64,000 bases of DNA from CAIXSC01 sp046349935 (GTDB taxonomy: Bacteria; Planctomycetota; Planctomycetia; Pirellulales; Pirellulaceae). The notes under the pieces were generated by a model. The model was not told where the DNA came from, made no database searches, and saw only the letters and a list, made by a program, of their open reading frames with translations. Made by a program: the position numbers and the translations under genes. The DNA is taken from the NCBI GenBank assembly GCA_046349935.1, contig JAXMBK010000005.1, positions 62,001-126,000 of the forward strand, given 5' to 3'. The number at the start of each line of letters is the position of its first letter. Positions within the stretch are counted from its first letter, which is position 1. Of the stretch, positions 36,501-44,006 are shown piece after piece.

Positions 36501-36637
36501 CCCTTGACCGTATTTCCACCGCCTTGGGCGGGTGGTGCGGCATTGTTTTGCGCTCGACCGATCCCTGGAAAAGCCAGCGCGGCGAACGCGCACAATCCGA
36601 GCATCCATGACAGCCGGCCGAATCGGCATGTACTCAT
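33569..36637 (-). CDS. TPR - CHAT domain protein, secreted
   Basis: 1022 residues, ATG 36637 with GAGGG upstream. Signal peptide (LGLCAFAALAFPGIGRAQ). Tetratricopeptide-like helices from about 60-560 (for example FVDVSRGGIKGFDGARWIDS, and MTCLALLNLGKIALATGQFD). The CHAT fold begins near 660 and includes EVIIVPDGLLWYCPFEMLP and FPGYHTPAE (H901), then GDELFFSICGLMANGTRTIL (C922) and LSRWRVGG. CHAT is a caspase-related cysteine peptidase fold. H901 and C922 are only 20 residues apart and the usual LSACETG block is not evident, so activity is uncertain. Family known in planctomycetes, function unknown. Confidence 0.85.
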   Translation of the reverse strand: MSTCRFGRLSWMLGLCAFAALAFPGIGRAQNNAAPPAQGGGNTVKGVPLLGPNAAVATRNVPGADYYLARAVYYNGDFASARRNFVDVSRGGIKGFDGARWIDSICYHSMLGECHYQLGDLAASLEQHNSALALYMSHLSWMLRIEFPDAPGVLTKVDRPPTWGASSRNSVLGRYPETLRSLQGQSDAANQAAIQQGGILAQAQLSPVGAMEVLRCIAVSLHRRAEILGPAGAHDPFTQTLIDGISRRPAPANHWSQCFIDLQLGLAYVAAGKPAQAASELQKSLLAGGQFEHPMTCLALLNLGKIALATGQFDNAMAAFTEATFSASVYGQWDVLEEAFRGAVSTHLIRGNKTFLAALAPAVDWAQRSSINLEASLLVLSAENLLAIGETQRAMGLLTRARAVLGRHEALAGQIGARYHYELAKAHFQAGNLSAGSPALATAMAFQSKGSRRLFQIAYSDNLYTQGILSERLADALYADVLREPQPNDWNTEPMETLSVVMTPKMLPMEHWFEVAMKRNEPERACEIVDRIRRQKFFGSLPLGGRLHALRWVLSAPAEALGDRANLQRRDILAKYPGFAELEQKSAALRAQIAAEPLAIDDPDAQKEQAGRYDQLLKLSAAQELILHDMAVQRVPADYAFPPTVAVRDVQAKLAEQSLILAYFNGTRGLYGFAITKDKYAAFKLDAPNKLRADLVDLLKRLGLRDRNQAIETKDLKDDSWQPIAARLLDALANGTKPEAWDKYREVIIVPDGLLWYCPFEMLPAGKNGEPLLTKTRVRYVPTVSLAIPDGRPTKPVARTALVAGRLYPRDDLQVAAAGAEALAGVLAETSRLPNRLPGPSSLVAKFCDRLVVYHDMEDTDKGPYDWSPVQIDQKKPLSQLASHMTLPWGGPSQMVFPGYHTPAEVGLKKGGVGDELFFSICGLMANGTRTILLSRWRVGGQTSFDLTREFVQELPHEPASEAWQRSVLLRMQSEIDAPHEPRLRLSSQDEPVRPVHPFFWAGYLLVDTGVEPPAPAAQAAK

Positions 36638-37442
36638 CGGTGGCGACCCTCCCTATTGCAACGCACCTAGGGCGTCTCGCCGCGCGCGACCAACGCCTCT
36701 GTGGCAATCATAACCGACTCGTAGTCAAAAGTCGCAAAATCGACGCCGGGAGTGGAGAGGCGACTTGCCCTACAGGCGGCTCTTCGCGACTTTTTTCAAG
36801 AAAACCGAAGACGCGCCCGCAACCTGCCGCAGGCCGTACGGTTTCCATGGTGGACGCGCTGCGCACCGTCGTGCGACGCGTAGCGGCGGCTTTTTTTCGC
36901 TTGATATTGGTTTGGCGTCCCGCTAAAGTAGGGGCCGCTGGATTGCCCAGGCAAGGGTCTTTTCCGTTCCAGAAGTTTCCTGATTGCGTCACGTAGGCGC
37001 CTCGTGCAGCCGTCATTCCGCGGCAATGCGAGGTTTGTTCCCGATCGGCCCGATGTTCGATGGTTGGAGGGGATTGCGCAATGCCGAAGGAGATTTGTCT
37101 CTGCGCTGCGCCGATGAAGCCTCGGCTTCGTCCGGTTCGCCTCTGTCCTCCGGATCGGCCGCTCGTTGGCGTCTAATTCCGTTCGTTAGCACTCATTCGA
37201 GGCATAAATCAGGTTCGGCGGTTTCGTCGGCGTGCGGCTTACGTCCGTGCGGGCGATTTTCGCGCTGATTGCGTTTGTTGAAGCAGCTTGCCGTCGAGGC
37301 GTTATTGCGCGCCGAGCAAGGCGGGTGGGTTGCGGTTCGATTTATACGTTCGGGGTTGGCTGCAGTAGTGAGAGTATTGGTTGGAGCGATGGAACGGTCA
37401 GGCGGATAAAGTCTTTTTTCATTCTTGCGAGAGGGGCTGGTC
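36638..37442. other. 805-bp non-coding region between divergent genes
   Basis: Upstream of both the CHAT gene (minus) and the DUF1559 gene (plus). No plausible gene in any frame. Base composition seems more AT-rich than the flanks. One sigma-70-like promoter candidate at 36901-36929. A pure-purine/T-run stretch CGACTTTTTTCAAGAAAA lies at about 36788. No repeats or RNA gene recognised. Confidence 0.6.
36901..36929 (+). promoter_or_regulatory. candidate sigma-70 type promoter
   Basis: TTGATA and TAAAGT separated by exactly 17 bp. It points towards the DUF1559 gene but lies about 510 bp upstream of it, so either a long leader or an unrelated match. Confidence 0.35.
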
Positions 37443-38450
37443 ATGAAACTGGGGCATCGAGATCGAAGGGGCTTCACGCTGGTGGAGCTGTTGGTGGTGA
37501 TTGCCATCATTGGCATTTTGGTGGCGTTGCTGCTGCCGGCCGTGCAAGCGGCCCGCGAGGCGGCTCGCCGTACCCAGTGCAACAACAATCTCAAGCAATT
37601 GGGGTTGGCTTTGCACAATTACCATGACATTCATGGAGCGTTCCCGCCCGCGCTGCTGGGGTCGGGGCGCTGGAACAGTTCGGCCAACATCGACGTCAAG
37701 AACACGACCGGATTCGTGCTGTTGTTGCCGCAACTGGAGCAAGGCCCGGCGCACAGCAACTACAACTTTGCGTTCCCCTCGAGCGTCTCGTCGCCCTATG
37801 GACGGCCGATCATCAATTCGAATGACGCCGTCAATCAGCCGGTGTACAGCCTGCGGCTGAAAGCGCTCGAATGCCCCTCCTCGCCGGTCGCCGGCGAGAG
37901 CCGGACAAGCGGCGTGAATACACCCAGCGACTTCTACTCGATGAATAACGCCAAGCGGACGAACTACCTGTTCGCCACGGGCGTGTTCACTGACTACGAC
38001 GCCCCCTGGGGAACGCTCAGCTCGGACGTACGCCAAGGTTGCTTCGGCAACGACGGCGCTGCGAACATGGCGGCGATTACGGATGGGACGAGCAACACGA
38101 TCGCGATCGGCGAAGCGTCGGGCGGGCGGCATAAATTGAGTACGGTGTTCGGCCCCTGGGGGCTCAATGGCGCGCATACGTGCTGCCACGGTCGCGTAGT
38201 GAGCACCAGTTCAACCACGGTGGTGGGCGCTTATACCTCGGTCGAAGCGCGCGACTGGGGCATTAATGGCGTCTACCAGAACGATGCGCTGCGGCGGTCG
38301 TATGCTTGGGTGTTCAATAGCTTGCACCCCGGCGGCGCCATGTTCGTGTTTGCGGATGGGTCGACCCACTTCCTCGCGCAAACCATGGATTACGGCACCT
38401 TCTTGCGGCTGAACTACATTCACGACGGCCAACCGACTGGCGACTACTAG
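37443..38450 (+). CDS. DUF1559 protein with type IV prepilin-like leader
   Basis: 335 residues from ATG 37443. The N-terminus is a class III signal: RRGFTLVELLVVIAIIGILV, with processing expected after G10 and methylation of F11, followed by LLPAVQAAREAARRTQCNNN, conserved in DUF1559. The C-terminal domain contains DGTSNTIAIGEASGG, AYTSVEARDWGINGVYQND, FNSLHPGGAMFVFADGSTHF and a terminal YIHDGQPTGDY. Extracellular pseudopilin-type proteins, very numerous in planctomycetes, function uncertain. First of an accessory block. Part of this gene is closely duplicated at 40937. Confidence 0.96.
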   Translation: MKLGHRDRRGFTLVELLVVIAIIGILVALLLPAVQAAREAARRTQCNNNLKQLGLALHNYHDIHGAFPPALLGSGRWNSSANIDVKNTTGFVLLLPQLEQGPAHSNYNFAFPSSVSSPYGRPIINSNDAVNQPVYSLRLKALECPSSPVAGESRTSGVNTPSDFYSMNNAKRTNYLFATGVFTDYDAPWGTLSSDVRQGCFGNDGAANMAAITDGTSNTIAIGEASGGRHKLSTVFGPWGLNGAHTCCHGRVVSTSSTTVVGAYTSVEARDWGINGVYQNDALRRSYAWVFNSLHPGGAMFVFADGSTHFLAQTMDYGTFLRLNYIHDGQPTGDY

Positions 38451-38573
38451 TCGTGCGTGAATCGTTCGCGAGAACGGGTTGGGATTCTGTTGAGGCCGGC
38501 GACGCCGCACCACGCTCGTGGTGCGGCGAACCGGTTTGGGCACAGAGGGATAGCTAGATCTAAGGGTGGATCG

Positions 38574-39032
38574 ATGTTTCGCAACATGAAGTGGTGCAGC
38601 GTCCTGGTAGTGTTGTTCTGCGTCGGCTGTTCGGATGGAACGGGCGTCAAGACGGTAAGGGTGTCGGGAGTCGTCAAGCTGGATGGGCAACCGCTGGCGG
38701 ACGCCGAAGTGCATTTCGTCGGCCCCAAACATGCCGGCTTCGGCAAGACCGATGCGGAAGGAAAGTTCAAGTTGGTGACGGGGGCCGAGCCGGGTGAGAA
38801 CAAGGTGTTCTTCCGCAAAGAGTCGGATGATAAGTTCTCCAAACCGGAAGAAGGGCTGGATGCCGGGCAAGCCGCCGCCGCCGCCGCCGCACAACGGAAT
38901 TCCAATCCCGCAGCCAGCGCGAAGAAGGGAATTCCCGCCGAATACACCAGTTCGGGAACGACGAAATTGACGTTCACCGTCCCCGAGGGCGGCAGCGATT
39001 CGGCCAACTTCGAGCTTGATTCTGCCAAGTAG
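38574..39032 (+). CDS. small lipoprotein with carboxypeptidase-regulatory-like fold
   Basis: 152 residues, ATG 38574 after AAGGGTGG. Lipoprotein leader ending CVGCSDG (candidate C19). Then a transthyretin-like beta domain: VSGVVKLDGQPLADAEVHFV, GKTDAEGKFKLVTGAEPGEN, ending YTSSGTTKLTFTVPEGGSDS. Such proteins follow DUF1559 genes in planctomycetes almost as a rule. An Ala-rich stretch (GQAAAAAAAQRNSN) interrupts the domain. Nine bases before the next gene. Confidence 0.88.
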   Translation: MFRNMKWCSVLVVLFCVGCSDGTGVKTVRVSGVVKLDGQPLADAEVHFVGPKHAGFGKTDAEGKFKLVTGAEPGENKVFFRKESDDKFSKPEEGLDAGQAAAAAAAQRNSNPAASAKKGIPAEYTSSGTTKLTFTVPEGGSDSANFELDSAK

Positions 39033-39041
39033 CCGCGTCGC

Positions 39042-40793
39042 ATGCGATCGAACGGACTCGGCTGGGGGTGGCTATTGGCAATCAGTTCGATCGCCATGGC
39101 GGTGGGTTGCAAGCCCGCTCGCGAGACGCCGTCGAGCGGTGCGAATGAAGAGGCTGCGAAGGACGTCGCTGAGAACGTCGCCCGGCAGCCCGGAGCGACG
39201 CCCGGCGTTTGGTTTCGCGACGTCGCTGCGGACCGCGGGCTCGTCGCCAGCCATGCGGGCAAAGCAGCCGAATCGTACTTCTTTCCGGCGAGCATGTCGC
39301 CGGGCGCCGCCTGGATCGACTACGACCGCGATGGCGACTTGGATGCGCTGGTCGCCGTCGGCGCCGGCGACTGGCCGTCGCGCGTGCGACTGTTCCAACA
39401 GGACGATCAGCACCGGTTTCGCGATGCGACCGATGAAGCGGGGTTGCGCGTCAAGTGCGAGGTGCAGGGGTTTGCCGTCGGCGACGTCGATAACGACGGC
39501 TACGACGATCTCTTGATTACGGCGTATCGCGGCGATCGACTGCTCAAGAATCAACGCGGCAGTCGCTTTGAGGATATCACCGAGTCGTCGGGAATCGGGC
39601 GGCACGGGTGGTCCACGTCGGCCGCCTTTTTTGACTTCGACCGCGACGGACGGCTCGATCTCTTCGTTTGCCAATACGTCGACTACGATCCCACTCGCCC
39701 CTGTTTCGGCGCCAACGGCCGACAGGACTTCTGCAACCCGGCGATGTTCGAGCGCACTCCCGATCGACTTTATCGCAACATGAGCGATGAATCGGGCGTG
39801 AAGTTCGAAGATCACAGCGAAAGGTCGGGCATTGCGCACGAGCGAGGCGCGGGGCTGGGGGTGGTGTGCGGCGATTTCAACGGCGATCAGTGGCCTGACA
39901 TCTATGTCGCGAACGATGGCCATGCGAACTTCTTGTGGATCAATCAGCGGGATGGAGCCTTTCGCGACGAGGCGGTGCCGCTGGGCGCGGCGTACGACTT
40001 GGTGGGGCGCGGACAAGGGAGCATGGGAGTCGCGGCGGAAGACGTGAATCACGACGGGGCGCTCGACCTGTTTGCCACCAACCTCGACGGCGAAAGCAAC
40101 GCCCTCTACTTGAGCGACTCGCAGGGCGGGTTTGTCGAGTCGTCGGCGCTCGCCCAAGTGGCGCGACCCAGTTACGCATTTACCGGCTTTGGAACGACGT
40201 TTCTGGATGTTGAGAACGACGGCGACCTCGATCTCGTCGTGGCCAATGGGAGAGTTCGTCGACAGGCGAACGTGACGTTGGTCGCCTCATCTTTTTGGGA
40301 TGATTATGCAGAACGAAGTCACCTGTACCTGAATGACGGCACAGGCAAGTTTGCACTCGCCGCAGGCGACGCCGACCCGCTGCTCTCGAAGCCCGCCGTT
40401 CTGCGCGGACTCGCCGCCGGCGATTTTGATGCAGATGGGCGAGTGGATTTGTTGGTTTCGGCGGTGGAAGGTCCCGTGCGGCTCTACCGCAACTCGACGA
40501 CCCAAGTGGCGAATTGGGTTTCGTTGAAGTTGGTGGACCCGCGCAGGGGAGGACGCGTCGCCATCGGCGCTAGTGTGGAATTGCAAACGCAGGGGCGTCT
40601 TGTGCGGCGACAGGCGACGACCTGCGGAAGCTATTTGTCGGCGCACGATGGACGAGTTCACTTAGGGCTAGGCAAAGTCGACAAGGTCGAGGCGGTCGTC
40701 GTGACATGGCCAGAGGGGGAGCGGGAGCAATTCGATTTGCCCGTTCTCAACCGGGTCGTCGTGTTGGAGCGAGGAACGGGACGCACTCCGTGA
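39042..40793 (+). CDS. FG-GAP - ASPIC/UnbV lipoprotein (CRTAC1-like)
   Basis: 583 residues, ATG 39042. Lipoprotein leader with cysteine C23 (IAMAVGC). FG-GAP/VCBS repeats with DxDxDG loops (IDYDRDGDLDALVAVG, GDVDNDGYDDLLITAY, FDFDRDGRLDLFVCQY, AEDVNHDGALDLFATN, DVENDGDLDLVVANG), then a C-terminal ASPIC/UnbV domain (AIGASVELQTQGRLVRRQ, LGLGKVDKVEAVVVTWPEGE). Same two domains as the second half of the 4361-7360 protein but without the TPR part, which here is a separate gene downstream (41515). Confidence 0.93.
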   Translation: MRSNGLGWGWLLAISSIAMAVGCKPARETPSSGANEEAAKDVAENVARQPGATPGVWFRDVAADRGLVASHAGKAAESYFFPASMSPGAAWIDYDRDGDLDALVAVGAGDWPSRVRLFQQDDQHRFRDATDEAGLRVKCEVQGFAVGDVDNDGYDDLLITAYRGDRLLKNQRGSRFEDITESSGIGRHGWSTSAAFFDFDRDGRLDLFVCQYVDYDPTRPCFGANGRQDFCNPAMFERTPDRLYRNMSDESGVKFEDHSERSGIAHERGAGLGVVCGDFNGDQWPDIYVANDGHANFLWINQRDGAFRDEAVPLGAAYDLVGRGQGSMGVAAEDVNHDGALDLFATNLDGESNALYLSDSQGGFVESSALAQVARPSYAFTGFGTTFLDVENDGDLDLVVANGRVRRQANVTLVASSFWDDYAERSHLYLNDGTGKFALAAGDADPLLSKPAVLRGLAAGDFDADGRVDLLVSAVEGPVRLYRNSTTQVANWVSLKLVDPRRGGRVAIGASVELQTQGRLVRRQATTCGSYLSAHDGRVHLGLGKVDKVEAVVVTWPEGEREQFDLPVLNRVVVLERGTGRTP

Positions 40794-40816
40794 TGCCGCC
40801 AGGCAACGCGAGGTCG

Positions 40817-40848
40817 TTTCGCTTGAGAGGCGTTTCGTTTGAGAGGCG
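40817..40848. repeat. 16-bp tandem repeat
   Basis: TTTCGCTTGAGAGGCG immediately followed by TTTCGTTTGAGAGGCG (one mismatch), in the gap before the truncated DUF1559 copy. Confidence 0.75.
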
Positions 40849-40936
40849 ATTGTTGTGCCGCGAAATCCTGGGCGGCGGCGGCTGTTGCTGCTGCGCCTTG
40901 TCGGATTTCAGATTTGCTTTGCGAAAGAGATTAGCC

Positions 40937-41500
40937 ATGACGCGCGGCGTGAATACGCCCAGCGACTTCTACTCGATGAATAACGCCAAGCGGACGAATT
41001 ACCTGTTCGCGACCGGCGTGTTCACCGACTACGACGCCCCTTGGGGAACGCTCAGTTCCGACGTGCGGCAGGGCTGCTTCGGCAACGACGGGGCTGCGAA
41101 CATGGCGGCGATTACGGACGGGACGAGCAACACGATTGCGGTAGGGGAAGCGTCGGGCGGGCGGCACAAGACGGCGACCGTGTACGGTCCTTGGGGGCTC
41201 ACCGGGACGCATACCTGCTGCCATGGTCGCGCAGTAGGCTTGCGGTCGGATACGGTCGTCAATTCGAGCGGGATCATCGCCTACACGTCGGTCGAAGCGC
41301 GGGACTGGGGTATCAATGGGCCCTACTTGGGGAACTCGCTCAAACAAACTTATGCCTGGGTATTCAACAGCTTGCATCCGGGGGGAGAGATGTTCGTGTT
41401 TGCGGACGGATCGACCCACTTCCTGTCGCAAACGATCGACTATGGCACTTGGCTGCGACTGAATTACATTCACGATGGCCAGCCTGTCGGCGAATACTAA
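40937..41500 (+). CDS. truncated DUF1559 protein lacking the prepilin leader
   Basis: 187 residues from ATG 40937. It matches residues 155-335 of the DUF1559 protein at 37443 (GVNTPSDFYSMNNAKRTNYL, DGTSNTIAVGEASGG, HPGGEMFVFADGSTHF) and, by eye, about 90 percent of bases in the shared first 200 bp. The N-terminal prepilin leader and about 140 following residues are missing; instead there is MTRG preceded by AAAGAGA. Without a leader the protein would stay in the cytoplasm. The upstream frame carries in-frame codons but no leader. Either a gene fragment from a partial tandem duplication or a degenerate paralogue. Confidence 0.75.
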   Translation: MTRGVNTPSDFYSMNNAKRTNYLFATGVFTDYDAPWGTLSSDVRQGCFGNDGAANMAAITDGTSNTIAVGEASGGRHKTATVYGPWGLTGTHTCCHGRAVGLRSDTVVNSSGIIAYTSVEARDWGINGPYLGNSLKQTYAWVFNSLHPGGEMFVFADGSTHFLSQTIDYGTWLRLNYIHDGQPVGEY

Positions 41501-41514
41501 GTGGGGCGAACGTC

Positions 41515-42876
41515 ATGAAACGAAAGCGCGACCTGCGTCCGCTTTCTGAACCTGCCGCGCCGCGATCGCGGCGCAAACTGCAATGGCGAGCGGCAGTCGG
41601 GGCGGTCGTCGTCGCGACCGCCGCCGTGATCGGCGCCGTGTATTTTTGGCCCTTCGCGGATTCGACGGAACCGCCGCCGTTGCCCATGTTGTCCGACGCG
41701 GCGCCGGCAGTCGTCGAACTGGTGCGCGATGCGTATGCCGAAGCGGTGCGTCGTCCTGACGACGCCGACGCGTGGGGACGCCTGGGGATGGTGTATTTCA
41801 GCCATCAATACGAGGCGGAGGCGATCCGTTGTTTGCAACGGGCCGAACAGCTTGATGGTCGCGAGCCGCGCTGGCCTTACCTTCAGGGATTGGTCGTCAA
41901 CTCGAGCGACGAAGTTGCGGCGGAAGAGGCCTTTCGACGAACGATCGCCTTGCGGCCGACCGCGGCGAACGCGCATGTTCGGTTGGGAGAAATCTTGTTG
42001 GCGCGCCATGCGCTTGCCGATGCCGAACACCACTTTCAGGCGGCGCTGGAAGGCGGTTCTCGGAACGTTCGCGCGCACCTGGGGCTTGCACGCTGTCGCC
42101 TGCTAGGCGGCGATGTGGAAGGCGCGATGCGGGAGACGGAAGAGGCCGTGAGGACGCACGCGGAAACTCGCGAAGTCCAGGAGCTGCGCGCGCAGGTTCT
42201 GCGCCGCTCCGGTCAAGCAGACGCCGCGACTGCTGCGGTCGAGTCGGCGGCGAAGTATCGTGATCGCGAAGTGGGATGGGACGATCCTTGGGCCTCCGAG
42301 GTGCTTATGTTGCGGCGCGATGCGCGCTGGGCGCTGCGTCGCGCGGCCGAATTATCGGAGGCGGGGCAGGAAGCGGCGGCGATCGAACTGCTTCGGCAGA
42401 CGTTGCAGGTGGACGACCGCGATCCCGAACTGTACTCGACGCTCGCGCAATACTATGCACGAACTCAGCGAATTCACGAGGCGCAGGGGCTGCTCGAAAC
42501 AGCCCGCAATCGCCATCCGCAGTCTGCGGATGTGTACTTTCAATCGGGCGTCGCTGCGTTTCTTGCGCAAGATCTGGACGGCGCGGAGCGGTACTTTCGG
42601 GAGTCGTTGGTGCGAAGGCCGGGCGCGCCGCTGGCTCACTACAACTTGGGGCATGTGCATCTTCGGCAGCGCCGACTGGACGACGCTTTACACGAATTCA
42701 CGGAGTCCGCTCGACTGCGCCCCAATTACACCGATGCTCATATCAACGCCGCGAAGATTTACCTGGAGCGTCGAGAGTTCGCTGCGGCGCGCCGTCATTT
42801 GGAAGTCGTGCTTCAGGAGACGCCGAATCACGCGACGGCTCGAACGTTGCTCGAAAGGACGCGCCGCGAAGATTGA
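41515..42876 (+). CDS. TPR-repeat membrane protein
   Basis: 453 residues, ATG 41515, 14 bp after the truncated DUF1559 gene. One transmembrane anchor (WRAAVGAVVVATAAVIGAVY) near residue 24-43, basic before it, so periplasmic orientation. Tetratricopeptide repeats fill the rest (e.g. AWGRLGMVYFSHQYEAEAIR; LAHYNLGHVHLRQRRLDDAL). By domain and context it corresponds to the N-terminal half of the 999-residue TPR-ASPIC fusion, with the ASPIC protein encoded two genes upstream. Confidence 0.88.
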   Translation: MKRKRDLRPLSEPAAPRSRRKLQWRAAVGAVVVATAAVIGAVYFWPFADSTEPPPLPMLSDAAPAVVELVRDAYAEAVRRPDDADAWGRLGMVYFSHQYEAEAIRCLQRAEQLDGREPRWPYLQGLVVNSSDEVAAEEAFRRTIALRPTAANAHVRLGEILLARHALADAEHHFQAALEGGSRNVRAHLGLARCRLLGGDVEGAMRETEEAVRTHAETREVQELRAQVLRRSGQADAATAAVESAAKYRDREVGWDDPWASEVLMLRRDARWALRRAAELSEAGQEAAAIELLRQTLQVDDRDPELYSTLAQYYARTQRIHEAQGLLETARNRHPQSADVYFQSGVAAFLAQDLDGAERYFRESLVRRPGAPLAHYNLGHVHLRQRRLDDALHEFTESARLRPNYTDAHINAAKIYLERREFAAARRHLEVVLQETPNHATARTLLERTRRED

Positions 42877-43002
42877 CGGCGCGCGGGCGGCTTACGGAAG
42901 ATTTGTCGTGCATAAGACGGGGATGTGGTGCTACATTAGAGGGGGATGCGGCGGTGAAAGGAGAAAGGCGGCAAGCGAGCGGCTTGAGAGGGAGAAGGGC
43001 TC

Positions 43003-43566
43003 ATGAAGGCGAAATCCGAACCAACCGACTTGTATTTGATTCAGCAGACGCGTGATTCCATTCAAACATTCCGGCTGAATCTCGGCGAGGCGTTTGTCGG
43101 GCGGAACTCGTCGTCGGACATCTATCTGCCCGATCGACCCGTCTCGCGCAAGCACGCGCGCCTCCAAGTGACTGCGGATCGCGTCGAGGTGCAGGATTTG
43201 GATAGCCACAATGGCACGTTCGTCAACGAGAACCGCGTCAAGAAGGGCGTGCTCTCGGTCGGAGAAAAGGTGCGTTTTGGTTCCGTGACGCTGTACCTGT
43301 GTCGCGATTCCTCCAGCGAATCGGACGATGGCTCGGATGAGTCGACTCGCACCATCCTGCAGAACCACTTGACGCCGGCTCAGAGTCGCGTGTTTTCCTG
43401 GCTCATTACGGGCATTCCCGAAAAGCAAATCGCTCGGGAACTCAAGTTGAGCGGCCACACGATTCACAACCACACTCGGGCGATTTACGCCAAGTTCAAG
43501 GTGCGCTCGCGCGCGGAACTGATTCGGCTGGTCTTTCGTTTGCCCGACGAGTCGTCGGAAGAGTGA
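43003..43566 (+). CDS. FHA domain - LuxR-type HTH fusion regulator
   Basis: 187 residues from ATG 43003, preceded by GAGAGGGAGAAGGG. FHA domain 10-100: GRNSSSDIYLPD with R34, S48 in PVSRKHARL, N70 in DLDSHNGTFVNENRVKKG, the phosphothreonine pocket. After an acidic Ser-rich linker a LuxR HTH spans about 122-178: LTPAQSRVFSWLITGIPEKQ (with recognition helix GHTIHNHTRAIYAKFKV). There is no receiver domain. Prediction: transcription factor controlled by binding a phosphothreonine protein, perhaps through the Hanks-type kinase in this genome. Lies at the end of the accessory block. Confidence 0.9.
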   Translation: MKAKSEPTDLYLIQQTRDSIQTFRLNLGEAFVGRNSSSDIYLPDRPVSRKHARLQVTADRVEVQDLDSHNGTFVNENRVKKGVLSVGEKVRFGSVTLYLCRDSSSESDDGSDESTRTILQNHLTPAQSRVFSWLITGIPEKQIARELKLSGHTIHNHTRAIYAKFKVRSRAELIRLVFRLPDESSEE

Positions 43567-43584
43567 CGCCTAGTTCGGCGAAGT

Positions 43585-43998
43585 TTACGAAGGCGAGCTG
43601 GCTTGAGGCTTCGAGTAGGCGGCGGCGGGATCGACGAGTCGCGTGTGGATGACGTTCAATCCTTGGGGTGTGACTTCGCGGAAGAAGCAGGTGGCGTACC
43701 CTTCATGGCATGCCGCGCCGACTTGTTCGACTTCGAGCAGAATGGTGTCGGCGTCGCAGTCGACGAGGATGCGTTTGACCGTTTGCACGTGACCGCTTTC
43801 TTCCCCCTTTCGCCACAGGCGATTGCGGCTGCGACTGAAATAGACCGCACGTCCCGTGCGCAGCGTCTCGGCGTAAGCCTCGGCATTCATCCAGGCCACC
43901 ATCAGGACTTGGCGAGTCACTGCGTCCTGTGCGACGGCGGGAAGAAGGCCGTTGTTTCGAGAAAAGTCGGGGCCGTCGAGCGATGGGGTTGGGGCCAT
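43585..43998 (-). CDS. hisI: phosphoribosyl-AMP cyclohydrolase
   Basis: 137 residues, ATG 43998; the in-frame longer form overlaps the Hsp70-like gene. Motifs: MVAWMNAEAYAETLRTGRAV, GEESGHVQTVKRILVDCDAD (DxDxD Mg/Zn site), VGAACHEGYATCFF (zinc Cys/His). Catalyses step three of histidine synthesis, opening the adenine ring of PR-AMP. Only hisI domain, no hisE fusion. The other his genes are not in this window; HisI lies 8 bp after the Hsp70-like gene. Confidence 0.94.
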   Translation of the reverse strand: MAPTPSLDGPDFSRNNGLLPAVAQDAVTRQVLMVAWMNAEAYAETLRTGRAVYFSRSRNRLWRKGEESGHVQTVKRILVDCDADTILLEVEQVGAACHEGYATCFFREVTPQGLNVIHTRLVDPAAAYSKPQASSPS

Positions 43999-44006
43999 GG
44001 AAGCGA

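Noticed and set aside
33569..36637. anti-phage CHAT/caspase-like defence system
   Set aside because: No gasdermin, CRISPR, or other defence gene is adjacent; the protein has a signal peptide, which does not suit a cytoplasmic defence effector.
36638..37442. sigma-54 promoter or small gene in the long divergent gap
   Set aside because: No TGGCAC-N5-TTGC match at correct spacing and no ORF with protein character.
37232..37627. plus-strand ORF overlapping the DUF1559 start
   Set aside because: Out of frame with the conserved prepilin leader; no support.
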